From assembly GCA_019686135.1 (NCBI GenBank), contig JADGHL010000016.1, positions 1-58,236 of the forward strand: DNA of 58,236 nucleotides, in the 5' to 3' direction. The stretch comes from Myxococcaceae bacterium. GTDB lineage: Bacteria > Myxococcota > Myxococcia > Myxococcales > Myxococcaceae. Of this stretch, positions 41,101-49,300 are shown piece after piece. The position numbers were made by a program, and so were the translations under genes. The first letter of the stretch is position 1. The number at the start of each line of letters is the position of its first letter. Under the pieces are notes generated by a model that was given only the letters and a program-made list of their open reading frames with translations, ran no database searches and was not told where the DNA came from.

Positions 41101-41307
41101 AACTTCTTCATGACCTCGACGCCGGACCTCACCAAGGGGCCCATCGAGGTGCAGATCGACAACGTGCCGGTGGACCCCGTGGATGCACGCGGGGCGACGG
41201 TGTGGACGTACGACCCGGTGCAGAACTCGATCAACTTCGAGCCGATGTACGTGCCGGAGCCGGGCCAGACCCTGACCATCACGTACAACACCACCTGCTA
41301 CCCGTAA
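38125..41307 (+). CDS. ASH/HYDIN-like repeats plus von Willebrand A lipoprotein, copy A
   Basis: 1060 residues. Signal peptide with lipobox LLGCG. About six beta-sandwich repeats of the ASH/SPD2/HYDIN type follow, each opening with a strand such as IDFGNVAL, LSFGKVAY, LNFGLISP or LDFGTVQI. Near residue 780 a von Willebrand A domain starts: ADILMVIDTSGSM (MIDAS DxSxS) with VVALTDEPDQS as the second metal site. The tail is FEPMYVPEPGQTLTITYNTTCYP. It is probably a surface adhesin binding a ligand through a divalent cation. The ATG follows AGGAG with an eight-base spacer. From residue 226 on it is identical to copy B; the N-terminal part differs. Confidence 0.85.
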   Translation: MLSKSLPISALVLSLVGLLGCGRDTVEKVPGEIGIVSQRDGATVTDRDAHIDFGSVFDSQSVTLPIVVKNVARGTLTLTALEVTSGNSEVFKVEFEPTTISASGAVELSATFSPPETAEPVDYQVVYTLRAENTRPGEETATITLTGRGIPGACELPKTIDFGNVALEDTDVEGFTVANLTQLPADVFIGDITSSSGDHNAFSFTSDSLNGETRLDPETSGEVRIDFRPTEQKTYLAFVKARASAQCPEQIITLTGTGVQSVLSWTPAQVDCGYVTPGVEVVKDVTFTNAGNKDATLSSIRAASTTGEFYVVADEGADPTTLVVPGKGGTAVMHVACKPAVLGPRQSLVQFETNLAKQPQGQITVKAFGGGPDVDVKPSPNLSFGKVAYFASANPPSYAKKKLSVMNVGTAPAAPDVKANLHLVDPATGEYTNPELAIEVTPLNADTAPDEFKVEIPAGYDNEQGLEAKVGKNQVDLVVTITPVSLGMKQAEIKIHTNDPDEPVVTIVASADAVQLPPCDYTVTPSTLNFGLISPPDYRDLSFTIKNNGTNPGDVCLLSSLDLGPNTDPFYSLPNGPIDSYELQPGEAKEIMVRVWPQGQTPSGVSTITGTVDFYVSSPIKPAASVVLSSQLAPSCLTIAPDDLDFGTVQIGCSSQTRSFQIYNTCSSTVTINSFSMQAAAGQQPGGPNCPGTSPCPEFLLTQTPNIPGSGLPVNIGGAPVTFQAKYKPIDTGSDTGAIAISATQGGTNVTYVVSLHGKGDTVGIQTDVYTQDAKPKADILMVIDTSGSMCDDQANLASNFAAFIKYAQSAQVDYHIAVTTTDMDPGGEQARFIYGASHPEKVLTPTTVDVENKFKAKVAPGCNGSATEMEAEPALQALTPPLINSDNAGFLRNDAALAVVALTDEPDQSPNTTTYYLNGFWNIKGFNRKAMFTFNAIAGFSPACKSQVGGGDSGELAFYVAQTNGVSEDICTADWAKTLENLGKTAFGFRTNFFMTSTPDLTKGPIEVQIDNVPVDPVDARGATVWTYDPVQNSINFEPMYVPEPGQTLTITYNTTCYP

Positions 41308-41324
41308 CGGGTCTGCCGGTCGCG
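38800..41324 (+). repeat. Long direct repeat, left copy (2,525 bp)
   Basis: Matches 43788-46312 at a constant offset of 4,988 bases. It runs from inside the second ASH domain through the stop codon and 17 bases beyond. Translations are identical throughout, all out-of-frame ORFs recur unchanged, and the DNA lines I compared are identical. Outside the edges similarity falls off sharply. Confidence 0.92.
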
Positions 41325-41404
41325 GGCGGCGCTTCGATTCAGACACCGTCCGCGACCGGTTCGTCTGGAAGTCAGGGGTCCGCACTCGCACCCGGGCTCT
41401 TGCG

Positions 41405-41438
41405 CGGCGTCTCCTCGGATTGGAGGCGCCGTTTTTTT
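41405..41438 (+). terminator. Intrinsic terminator after copy A
   Basis: A 10-bp stem with one G-U pair (arms 41405-41414 and 41422-41431), a seven-base loop, and a run of seven T residues. It lies about 100 bases after the copy A stop, just outside the repeat; copy B has no equivalent terminator. Confidence 0.88.
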
Positions 41439-41463
41439 ATTGGCGAAAAGGCGGCGGCCTCGC

Positions 41464-42783
41464 TCACAGCAGCGTCCCGGTGAGCACCGCCGACGCGACC
41501 GTGAAGTAGATGACCAGCCCCGAGACGTCGACCAGCGTGGCGACGAACGGCGCGGAGGCGCTGGCGGGATCGGCTCCGAGCTTTCGCAACAGGAAGGGGA
41601 GCATCGACCCAGACAACGTCCCCCACAGCACCACGCCGACCAGGCTGAGCGCCACGGTGACGCCGATCTTCACGGCGTGCTCGCCGTAGGTGTGGAACAC
41701 CCGTTCCCAGATGAGGATCCGCACCAGGCCGATCACCCCCAGGATGCAGCCCAGCGCCAGGCCGGAGGCGAACTCGCGGCGCACCACGCGCCACCAGTCC
41801 TTGAGCCGCACCTCGCCGAGCGCCAGCGCGCGGATCACCAGCGTGGAGGCCTGCGAGCCGGAGTTGCCGCCCGAGGAGATGATGAGCGGGATGAACAGCG
41901 TCAGAACCACCGCGCGGGCGATCTCGTGCTCGAAGTACGCCATCGCGGACGCGGTGAGCATCTCGCCGAGGAAGAGGACGGTGAGCCAGCCCGCCCGCTT
42001 CTTTACCATCCGCGGGAAGGAGATCTCGAAGTAGGGCGCCTCCAGCGCCTCCATACCGCCCACCTTCTGGATGTCCTCGGTGGCCTCCTCCTGCACGACG
42101 TCGACGATGTCGTCGACGGTGACGATACCCTTCATCTTCCCTTGGGGATCGACGACCGGGATCGCCATCAGGCCGTGCTCGGAAAAGAGCCGCGAGAGCG
42201 CCTCCTGGTCCATGTTCTCGGGCGCGGTCACCAGATCGGTGGACATCACCTCGCGGATGCGGCGGTTCCCCGCGGCCTGGAACAACTGGCGCAGCGACAC
42301 GACGCCGAGCAGCCGCTGCTCGTTGTCGAGCACGTAGGCGTAGTAGACGGTCTCCACCTTCTCCCGCGTCTGCCGGCGCAGATAGGAGATCGCCTCGTCT
42401 ACCGTCATGTCCGGGCGCACCCGAGCGAAGCGCGGGTTCATCAGCCCGCCCGCGTCGTCCTCGGCGTACGCCAAAAGCGCCAGCACCTCGCGGCGGGTGG
42501 CGTCGTCCATCTCTTTGAGCAGCTCGTCCCGCTGCTCCACGGCGGTCTCCTGGATCACGTCCACCGCGTCGTCCGGCGCGAGCAGCCGCACCCAGGTCCG
42601 CCGCTCGCCGGGCTGCAGCGAGAGGATCAGGTCCGACTGCTCCTTCGCGTTGAGCGAGAGGAAGAAGTCGTCCGCGATGGTGTGGGGGACGGACTTGAAC
42701 CCGTCGACGCGATCTTGGACCGACAGGACCGGCCACGCATCACGGAGTTCGTCGGCGGAGATCTGCTCTCTCTGCGGTTCCAA
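41464..42783 (-). CDS. mgtE: Magnesium transporter MgtE
   Basis: 439 residues, the usual size. The N-domain (residues about 20-125) is an alpha-superhelix. Two CBS domains follow (VMSTDLVTAPENMDQEALS..., GKMKGIVTVDDIVDVVQEEATEDIQ), and then five membrane helices with SSGGNSGSQASTLVIRALALGEV, the pore signature. CBS domains sense Mg2+ and gate the channel. The start is TTG 42783, supported by AGGAG five bases upstream. It lies on the minus strand between the two repeat copies, and would be deleted by recombination between them. Confidence 0.92.
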   Translation of the reverse strand: MEPQREQISADELRDAWPVLSVQDRVDGFKSVPHTIADDFFLSLNAKEQSDLILSLQPGERRTWVRLLAPDDAVDVIQETAVEQRDELLKEMDDATRREVLALLAYAEDDAGGLMNPRFARVRPDMTVDEAISYLRRQTREKVETVYYAYVLDNEQRLLGVVSLRQLFQAAGNRRIREVMSTDLVTAPENMDQEALSRLFSEHGLMAIPVVDPQGKMKGIVTVDDIVDVVQEEATEDIQKVGGMEALEAPYFEISFPRMVKKRAGWLTVLFLGEMLTASAMAYFEHEIARAVVLTLFIPLIISSGGNSGSQASTLVIRALALGEVRLKDWWRVVRREFASGLALGCILGVIGLVRILIWERVFHTYGEHAVKIGVTVALSLVGVVLWGTLSGSMLPFLLRKLGADPASASAPFVATLVDVSGLVIYFTVASAVLTGTLL

Positions 42784-42871
42784 GATGTCTCCTGCATCGC
42801 GTCAGAGGGGCGCGCGCACTCTAAGCCCGGTCTTCTGACGGTGCCGCCAGAAAATGAGCACCTCCGCGCGA

Positions 42872-42893
42872 AGATTCGCGGAGCTTGTGCGCG
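42872..42893. promoter_or_regulatory. Inverted repeat between mgtE and copy B
   Basis: Arms CTCCGCG and CGCGGAG are separated by eight bases in the 287-base divergent interval. It may be an operator or an mRNA hairpin for mgtE. No M-box riboswitch was recognised. I see no other feature in this interval. Confidence 0.25.
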
Positions 42894-43070
42894 CGTGTGC
42901 GAGCTCATTGGACACCGGGGACCCAGGCGGTGGGGAGGACCGCTTGACCTCAGTGGGTTATTCCGACACCATCCGCGCCAAATTTTCCGCCAGACCCCGC
43001 AGGCCGCACGGGATCCGGCAATGTGTCGCAGCGGATTGCCCCTGACTCCTTCCCCCAGATGAGGTTGTCG

Positions 43071-46000
43071 ATGATGTCCAACCCTTTGAAGGTCGCGGTG
43101 TTCGCGCTCTTCGGCGCCATGATTGCGAGTGGTTGTCGGTGTGGCGAAACCTCGACCCAGCATCAGTACGGTGAGATCGGCGTGGTCTATGAGGACGCAA
43201 GCGGCGCGACGATCACCGACCGCGATGCGACCTACGACTTCGGCTCGGTGTTCATGGGCCAGTCGGTCACGAAGGAGATCGTGATCAAGAACCTCGGTGC
43301 GGGATCGCTGACGCTGTCCTCGCTCGAGTACGTCGAGGGGGATCACGTCAAGATCGGCGACACCGGCGACGGTCCGTGGGAAGTGAAGTTCGTTCCCGGC
43401 ACCGTGCTGTCGACGTCTGACTTCGTGAAGGTGGAGGTCGTCTTCACGCCGGAGACGGTGGACGAGGTGGAGGTGCCGCACAGCGTGAAGCTCCTTTTGC
43501 GTGCGGAGAACGCGCGCGAGGGTGAGGAGACCGCCAACATCACTTTGGTGGGCAAGGCGGTCTCGGGCGTGTGCGAGCTGCCGAAGACGATCGACTTCGG
43601 GAATGTGGCGGTGGATGACACCTTCGAGAGCGGGTTCACCGTCCGCAACCCGACCCAGCTGCCGGCCGACGCCACGATCGGGGACATCACCTCGTCGTCG
43701 GGTGATCACAACGCGTTCACCTTCGCCGAGGATTCCGCCACCGGCACGGTGACGCTGGATCCGAACACCACCATCGATGTCCTCATTGACTTCCGGCCGA
43801 CCGAGCAGAAGACCTACCTGGCGTTCGTGAAGGCGAGGGCTTCGGCGCAGTGCCCGGAGCAGATCATCACGCTGACGGGGACGGGGGTGCAGTCGGTGCT
43901 GTCGTGGACGCCGGCGCAGGTGGACTGCGGGTATGTCACGCCGGGCGTGGAGGTGGTGAAGGACGTGACCTTCACCAACGCGGGCAACAAGGACGCGACG
44001 CTGTCGTCGATTCGCGCGGCGAGCACGACGGGAGAGTTCTACGTGGTGGCGGACGAGGGTGCGGACCCGACGACGCTGGTGGTGCCGGGCAAGGGCGGGA
44101 CGGCGGTGATGCACGTGGCCTGCAAGCCGGCGGTGCTCGGGCCGCGGCAGAGCCTCGTGCAGTTCGAGACCAACCTCGCCAAGCAGCCGCAGGGGCAGAT
44201 TACGGTGAAGGCCTTTGGGGGTGGTCCTGACGTGGACGTGAAGCCTTCGCCGAACCTGAGCTTCGGGAAGGTGGCGTACTTCGCGTCGGCGAACCCGCCG
44301 AGCTACGCGAAGAAGAAGCTGAGCGTGATGAACGTGGGGACCGCGCCGGCGGCGCCGGACGTGAAGGCCAACCTGCACCTCGTGGACCCCGCCACGGGCG
44401 AGTACACCAACCCGGAGCTGGCCATCGAGGTGACCCCGCTGAACGCGGACACCGCGCCGGATGAGTTCAAGGTGGAGATTCCGGCGGGCTACGACAACGA
44501 GCAGGGCCTGGAGGCGAAGGTCGGCAAGAACCAGGTGGACCTGGTGGTGACCATCACGCCGGTGTCCCTGGGGATGAAGCAGGCGGAGATCAAGATCCAC
44601 ACGAACGACCCGGACGAGCCGGTGGTGACGATCGTGGCGTCTGCGGACGCGGTGCAGCTGCCGCCGTGCGACTACACGGTCACGCCGTCCACGCTGAACT
44701 TCGGGTTGATCTCGCCGCCCGACTACCGGGACCTGTCGTTCACCATCAAGAACAACGGGACGAACCCGGGCGATGTCTGCCTCCTCTCGAGCCTGGATCT
44801 CGGGCCGAACACCGACCCGTTCTACTCGCTGCCGAACGGTCCCATCGACAGCTACGAGCTACAGCCGGGCGAGGCGAAGGAGATCATGGTGCGGGTGTGG
44901 CCGCAGGGCCAGACGCCGTCCGGCGTGAGCACCATCACCGGTACGGTGGACTTCTACGTGTCCTCGCCGATCAAGCCGGCGGCGTCCGTGGTGCTGTCGT
45001 CACAGCTGGCGCCCTCGTGCCTCACCATCGCGCCGGATGACCTCGACTTCGGCACCGTGCAGATCGGCTGCTCGTCGCAGACGAGGTCGTTCCAGATCTA
45101 CAACACGTGCTCGTCGACGGTGACCATCAACAGCTTCTCGATGCAGGCGGCGGCGGGTCAGCAGCCGGGTGGCCCGAACTGCCCGGGCACGTCGCCCTGC
45201 CCGGAGTTCCTGCTCACGCAGACGCCGAACATCCCCGGCAGCGGGTTGCCGGTCAACATCGGCGGCGCTCCGGTCACCTTCCAGGCGAAGTACAAGCCGA
45301 TCGACACCGGGTCGGACACGGGCGCGATCGCCATCAGCGCTACCCAGGGCGGGACGAACGTGACGTACGTGGTCTCGCTGCACGGCAAGGGCGACACGGT
45401 GGGCATCCAGACCGACGTCTACACGCAGGACGCCAAGCCGAAGGCGGACATCCTGATGGTCATCGACACGTCGGGTTCGATGTGTGACGACCAGGCGAAC
45501 CTGGCATCGAACTTCGCGGCGTTCATCAAGTACGCGCAGTCGGCTCAGGTGGACTACCACATCGCGGTCACCACCACGGACATGGATCCGGGGGGCGAGC
45601 AGGCGCGGTTCATCTACGGGGCGTCGCACCCGGAGAAGGTGTTGACGCCGACCACGGTGGACGTGGAGAACAAGTTCAAGGCCAAGGTGGCGCCTGGGTG
45701 CAACGGGTCGGCGACGGAGATGGAGGCGGAGCCGGCGCTGCAGGCGCTCACGCCGCCGCTCATCAACTCCGACAACGCGGGCTTTTTGCGCAACGACGCG
45801 GCGCTCGCGGTGGTGGCGCTCACCGACGAGCCGGACCAGTCGCCGAACACGACGACCTACTATTTGAACGGGTTCTGGAACATCAAGGGCTTCAACCGGA
45901 AGGCGATGTTCACGTTCAACGCGATTGCGGGCTTCTCGCCGGCGTGCAAGTCGCAGGTGGGCGGCGGTGACTCGGGTGAGCTGGCGTTCTACGTGGCGCA

Positions 46001-46295
46001 GACCAACGGCGTGTCCGAGGACATCTGCACGGCCGACTGGGCGAAGACGCTGGAGAACCTGGGCAAGACGGCGTTCGGATTCCGCACCAACTTCTTCATG
46101 ACCTCGACGCCGGACCTCACCAAGGGGCCCATCGAGGTGCAGATCGACAACGTGCCGGTGGACCCCGTGGATGCACGCGGGGCGACGGTGTGGACGTACG
46201 ACCCGGTGCAGAACTCGATCAACTTCGAGCCGATGTACGTGCCGGAGCCGGGCCAGACCCTGACCATCACGTACAACACCACCTGCTACCCGTAA
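43071..46295 (+). CDS. ASH/HYDIN-like repeats plus von Willebrand A lipoprotein, copy B
   Basis: About 1074 residues. Signal peptide with lipobox-like ASGC (MMSNPLKVAVFALFGAMIASGC). The first ~240 residues are a diverged version of the copy A N-terminus (YDFGSVFMGQSV, then IDFGNVAVDDTF). From residue 240 the protein is identical to copy A, including the other ASH repeats, the VWA domain with DTSGSM and ALTDEPD, and the TTCYP tail. GAGG precedes the ATG at 43071; the ATG at 43074 and one at 43059 are also possible. The constant region plus a variable N-terminus suggests gene conversion after duplication. Confidence 0.85.
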   Translation: MMSNPLKVAVFALFGAMIASGCRCGETSTQHQYGEIGVVYEDASGATITDRDATYDFGSVFMGQSVTKEIVIKNLGAGSLTLSSLEYVEGDHVKIGDTGDGPWEVKFVPGTVLSTSDFVKVEVVFTPETVDEVEVPHSVKLLLRAENAREGEETANITLVGKAVSGVCELPKTIDFGNVAVDDTFESGFTVRNPTQLPADATIGDITSSSGDHNAFTFAEDSATGTVTLDPNTTIDVLIDFRPTEQKTYLAFVKARASAQCPEQIITLTGTGVQSVLSWTPAQVDCGYVTPGVEVVKDVTFTNAGNKDATLSSIRAASTTGEFYVVADEGADPTTLVVPGKGGTAVMHVACKPAVLGPRQSLVQFETNLAKQPQGQITVKAFGGGPDVDVKPSPNLSFGKVAYFASANPPSYAKKKLSVMNVGTAPAAPDVKANLHLVDPATGEYTNPELAIEVTPLNADTAPDEFKVEIPAGYDNEQGLEAKVGKNQVDLVVTITPVSLGMKQAEIKIHTNDPDEPVVTIVASADAVQLPPCDYTVTPSTLNFGLISPPDYRDLSFTIKNNGTNPGDVCLLSSLDLGPNTDPFYSLPNGPIDSYELQPGEAKEIMVRVWPQGQTPSGVSTITGTVDFYVSSPIKPAASVVLSSQLAPSCLTIAPDDLDFGTVQIGCSSQTRSFQIYNTCSSTVTINSFSMQAAAGQQPGGPNCPGTSPCPEFLLTQTPNIPGSGLPVNIGGAPVTFQAKYKPIDTGSDTGAIAISATQGGTNVTYVVSLHGKGDTVGIQTDVYTQDAKPKADILMVIDTSGSMCDDQANLASNFAAFIKYAQSAQVDYHIAVTTTDMDPGGEQARFIYGASHPEKVLTPTTVDVENKFKAKVAPGCNGSATEMEAEPALQALTPPLINSDNAGFLRNDAALAVVALTDEPDQSPNTTTYYLNGFWNIKGFNRKAMFTFNAIAGFSPACKSQVGGGDSGELAFYVAQTNGVSEDICTADWAKTLENLGKTAFGFRTNFFMTSTPDLTKGPIEVQIDNVPVDPVDARGATVWTYDPVQNSINFEPMYVPEPGQTLTITYNTTCYP

Positions 46296-46312
46296 CGGGT
46301 CTGCCGGTCGCG
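43788..46312 (+). repeat. Long direct repeat, right copy (2,525 bp)
   Basis: The partner of 38800-41324, in the same orientation. It ends 17 bases past the copy B stop, after which the sequences become unrelated. Together they enclose the N-terminal part of copy B, its upstream region and mgtE. Confidence 0.92.
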
Positions 46313-46349
46313 CGCAGAGCTACAGCTTGATCCGGCGCTCCCCCCACCC

Positions 46350-46376
46350 GTCAGGGTCGGGGGGGTTCGCCCTGAC
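46350..46376 (+). promoter_or_regulatory. Leader hairpin before the giant surface protein gene
   Basis: Arms GTCAGGG and CCCTGAC with a 13-base G-rich loop, 21 bases before the ATG at 46398. No T-run follows, so it is not a normal terminator, though it may end transcription of copy B with help or affect translation of the next gene. Confidence 0.35.
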
Positions 46377-46397
46377 AATCCACGTTCGGGGGTCCCG

Positions 46398-49300
46398 ATG
46401 CGGTCCTTGGTGCGAGCATTCGCAGTGCTGGCAGCAGTCGTCGCAGTCGATGCATGGGCACAGACGAACTACGTCGTCACCTCGACCCCGCAGCCCTACG
46501 TCCCCCTCACCGGGAGCGGCGTGGTCACCATCACTCCGATGATGACCGGCGGAGGCATCTTCCCGGTCCGCGACGAGGGCTACTACGACCTGCCGCTCGG
46601 GTTCACCTTCCCGTTCTTCGGGAACACGTACACGAACGTCGGCATCAACTCGAACGGCTTGCTGTTGTTCGGGCCCACTGCCAACGCCGCCTGCAACTAC
46701 TCCAACGGCTCTAGTACGAACTGCAACTCGCCGTCGCCCATTCCCTCTCAGTCCCACACGCCGCACAACATGATCGCCCCCTGGTGGGACGATCACGAGG
46801 GCAACGCCACCGGGGACATCCGGTACTTCCAGCCGAGCCCGTCGGAGATGGTGATCGAGTTCTGGGACTGGAACAACTACTTCAACTTCGGGGCGTCGTT
46901 CAGCTTCCAGGTCCGTCTCAACGCCAGCGGTCTCATCCAGGTCCACTACGGTCCGAAGAGCGGCTCGTTCAGCGGGGTCACCGGGCTCGAGGACTCCACG
47001 GGATCGCAAGGCGTGGCGTTTCTGCCGTGCACTTGGTGCACCAATGCCGACTGGCCCACGGACACCCTGGTCACGATCGGTCAGCCCGTGCAGCCGGACC
47101 TGATGGTGCAGGCGGTCAACTTGGTGAGCACGGTGAAGACCGGCAATGACCTCGACATCACCGTCAGCCCGACCTTCCGGAACATCGGCCAGAACGACGC
47201 CATCAACTTCCACTGGAAGGCCTATCTGTCGGCGGACAAGCTGCTCGACCCCGCCACCGACCCGCTGTTCTACGACTCGGCGGTGGCCAACGCTCCGGTC
47301 ACGGTGCTGGGCGTCAACAACACCACCAACCCCACCGCCACCGCGACCGGCAGCGGCACGGTGACCAACGTCGCCAACGGCAACTACTACGTGCTCGTGG
47401 AGGCCGACACCACCAACGTGGTCGCCGAGTTCTCCGAGACCAACAACCTCGGCGCCACCGCCACCTACTTCACCTTCGGCATCGACCTGGTGGCCAATTC
47501 GATTTCCGGCCCGTCGCAGACCGGCCCGGGGAACAGCGAAACCTTGCACCTCGACTGGTTCAACCAGGGCACCGATCCCGCGCCCGCGCCGGTGGAGTTC
47601 CGGGCGATCCTTTCCACCGACAAGAACTACGACCCGGCGACGGACTTCGTGGTCGAGACGTGGACCGAGACCGTCAATGGCGGGACCACCTGCAGCGGAA
47701 GCACCTGCACGCACACCGTAGAGATCCCCAGCAACGTGCCGGGCGGGGACTACTACTTCGGCCTGGTGATCGACCCCAATGGGCAGGTCACCGAGTCCAA
47801 GACCAACAACGTGGCCTTCGCCGCCACCCAGACCAAGGTGTTCCAGGCGGACCTGGAGGCGATCTCCGCGGACCTGATCGACCCGGTGACCTTGCAGCCG
47901 GTCCGCATGGGGTTCTTCGGTGAGAACGCGACCGCCACCGTGGTGATCAAGAACGGCGGCGGCGCGGACGCCAAGAACTTCAGCGTGGCCGTGGTGATCT
48001 CGCGGGACGGCAACCTCTCGCTGCTCAACGACACCATCATCCTCGACCAACCGGTGACGATCATCCCCGCGGGGCAGACCCAGACGGTCACCATCAACTT
48101 CCAGTTCCCCACCGAGGACAAGGACGGCCACCCCTTCACCCCGGACAGCTACTTCCTCTTCGTCATCGCCGACAGCTACTCGACCGTCACCGAGCTGTCC
48201 GAGAACAACAACGTCCGCGCAGTGGGGAAGAACGGCGTGGTTGAACCGGTGCAGCTGCGGATGCCCGCGCCCGACTACACGGTCACCGGGACGGACGTCC
48301 CCGCGGTGGCGGCCGTGGGCGAGGTGGTCCCGGTCTACCGGGTGATTCGCAACGTCGGGAACGCGGACGGCGCAACGGTCAGCTACCGGTACTTCGCATC
48401 CGCGAATGAGATCATCAGCACTGAGGATCTGGCGCTGCCCATCATCGGACCAACGGGCGAGGTGGAGGAGGCGGGCGAGGTGACGCTCGCGGCGGGTCAG
48501 GCCGACAGCGGGACGGATCTCGTGCGGATCCCCGCCGCGCTCCCGGCCGGGACCTGGTTCATCGGCTGCGTGGTGGACGCGGCCAACGCCGAACCGGAGA
48601 TCAGCGAGACCAACAACGCCGGCTACGCGTCCGATGCCATGCAGATCGCCCCCTCGGCGATGAGCATCAGCACCCAGCAGCTGCCTGACGCGACGGTGGA
48701 CATGCCCTATGCGTTCAAGCTGGGCGTCAGCGGCGCGCAGGTGCCGGTCACCTGGGAGGTGGAGGGGACGCTGCCCACGGGGCTGCAGCTCAACCCCGCC
48801 ACCGGCGTCGTCTCCGGCACGCCGACGGCCACGTCGATCTCCTCATTCACGGTATACGCCACCAATGAGCGGCAGGCGGCGGCAGCACGGCTGGTGATGC
48901 GGGTCCTGCCTTCCAGCGGCGAGCTGAACGTGACCACCACCGCGCTCCCGCCGGTGATCAACTCTCCGACGCATGAGTACGCCGCCAACTTCGCCGCCGC
49001 GGGCGGCACCCGGCCGTACACCTGGAAGCTCCTGTCGGGGACCATTCCCGACGGCCTGACCCTGGAGGCGGACGGAAGCCTCCATGGCCACGTGATGCAG
49101 GATGGAATGGAGGGCGAGTACCCGCTGCTGGTGGAGGTGGCGGACAGCCTGGGCAACCGCGCTCGCGCCGAGGTCAAGCTCCGGGTGGTCCAGCCGGGCG
49201 CGCTGCTCATTACCTCGGTCGTTGTGCCGGAGGTGGCGGTCGGATCGGACTACATCGCCGACTTCGCCGCGCAGAGCGCCGACGGGAGCGCCCTGGCCAC

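Noticed and set aside
41464-42783. Plus-strand frames inside the mgtE region (e.g. from 41440)
   Set aside because: Shadow of mgtE; no motif, no ribosome binding site, and high His/Arg content.
42784-43070. M-box magnesium riboswitch upstream of mgtE
   Set aside because: Interval is short and no conserved M-box core was seen; only a small inverted repeat.
38125-46312. Mobile element explaining the long direct repeats
   Set aside because: No transposase, integrase or terminal inverted repeats; the repeat edges lie inside coding sequence, which fits duplication or gene conversion.
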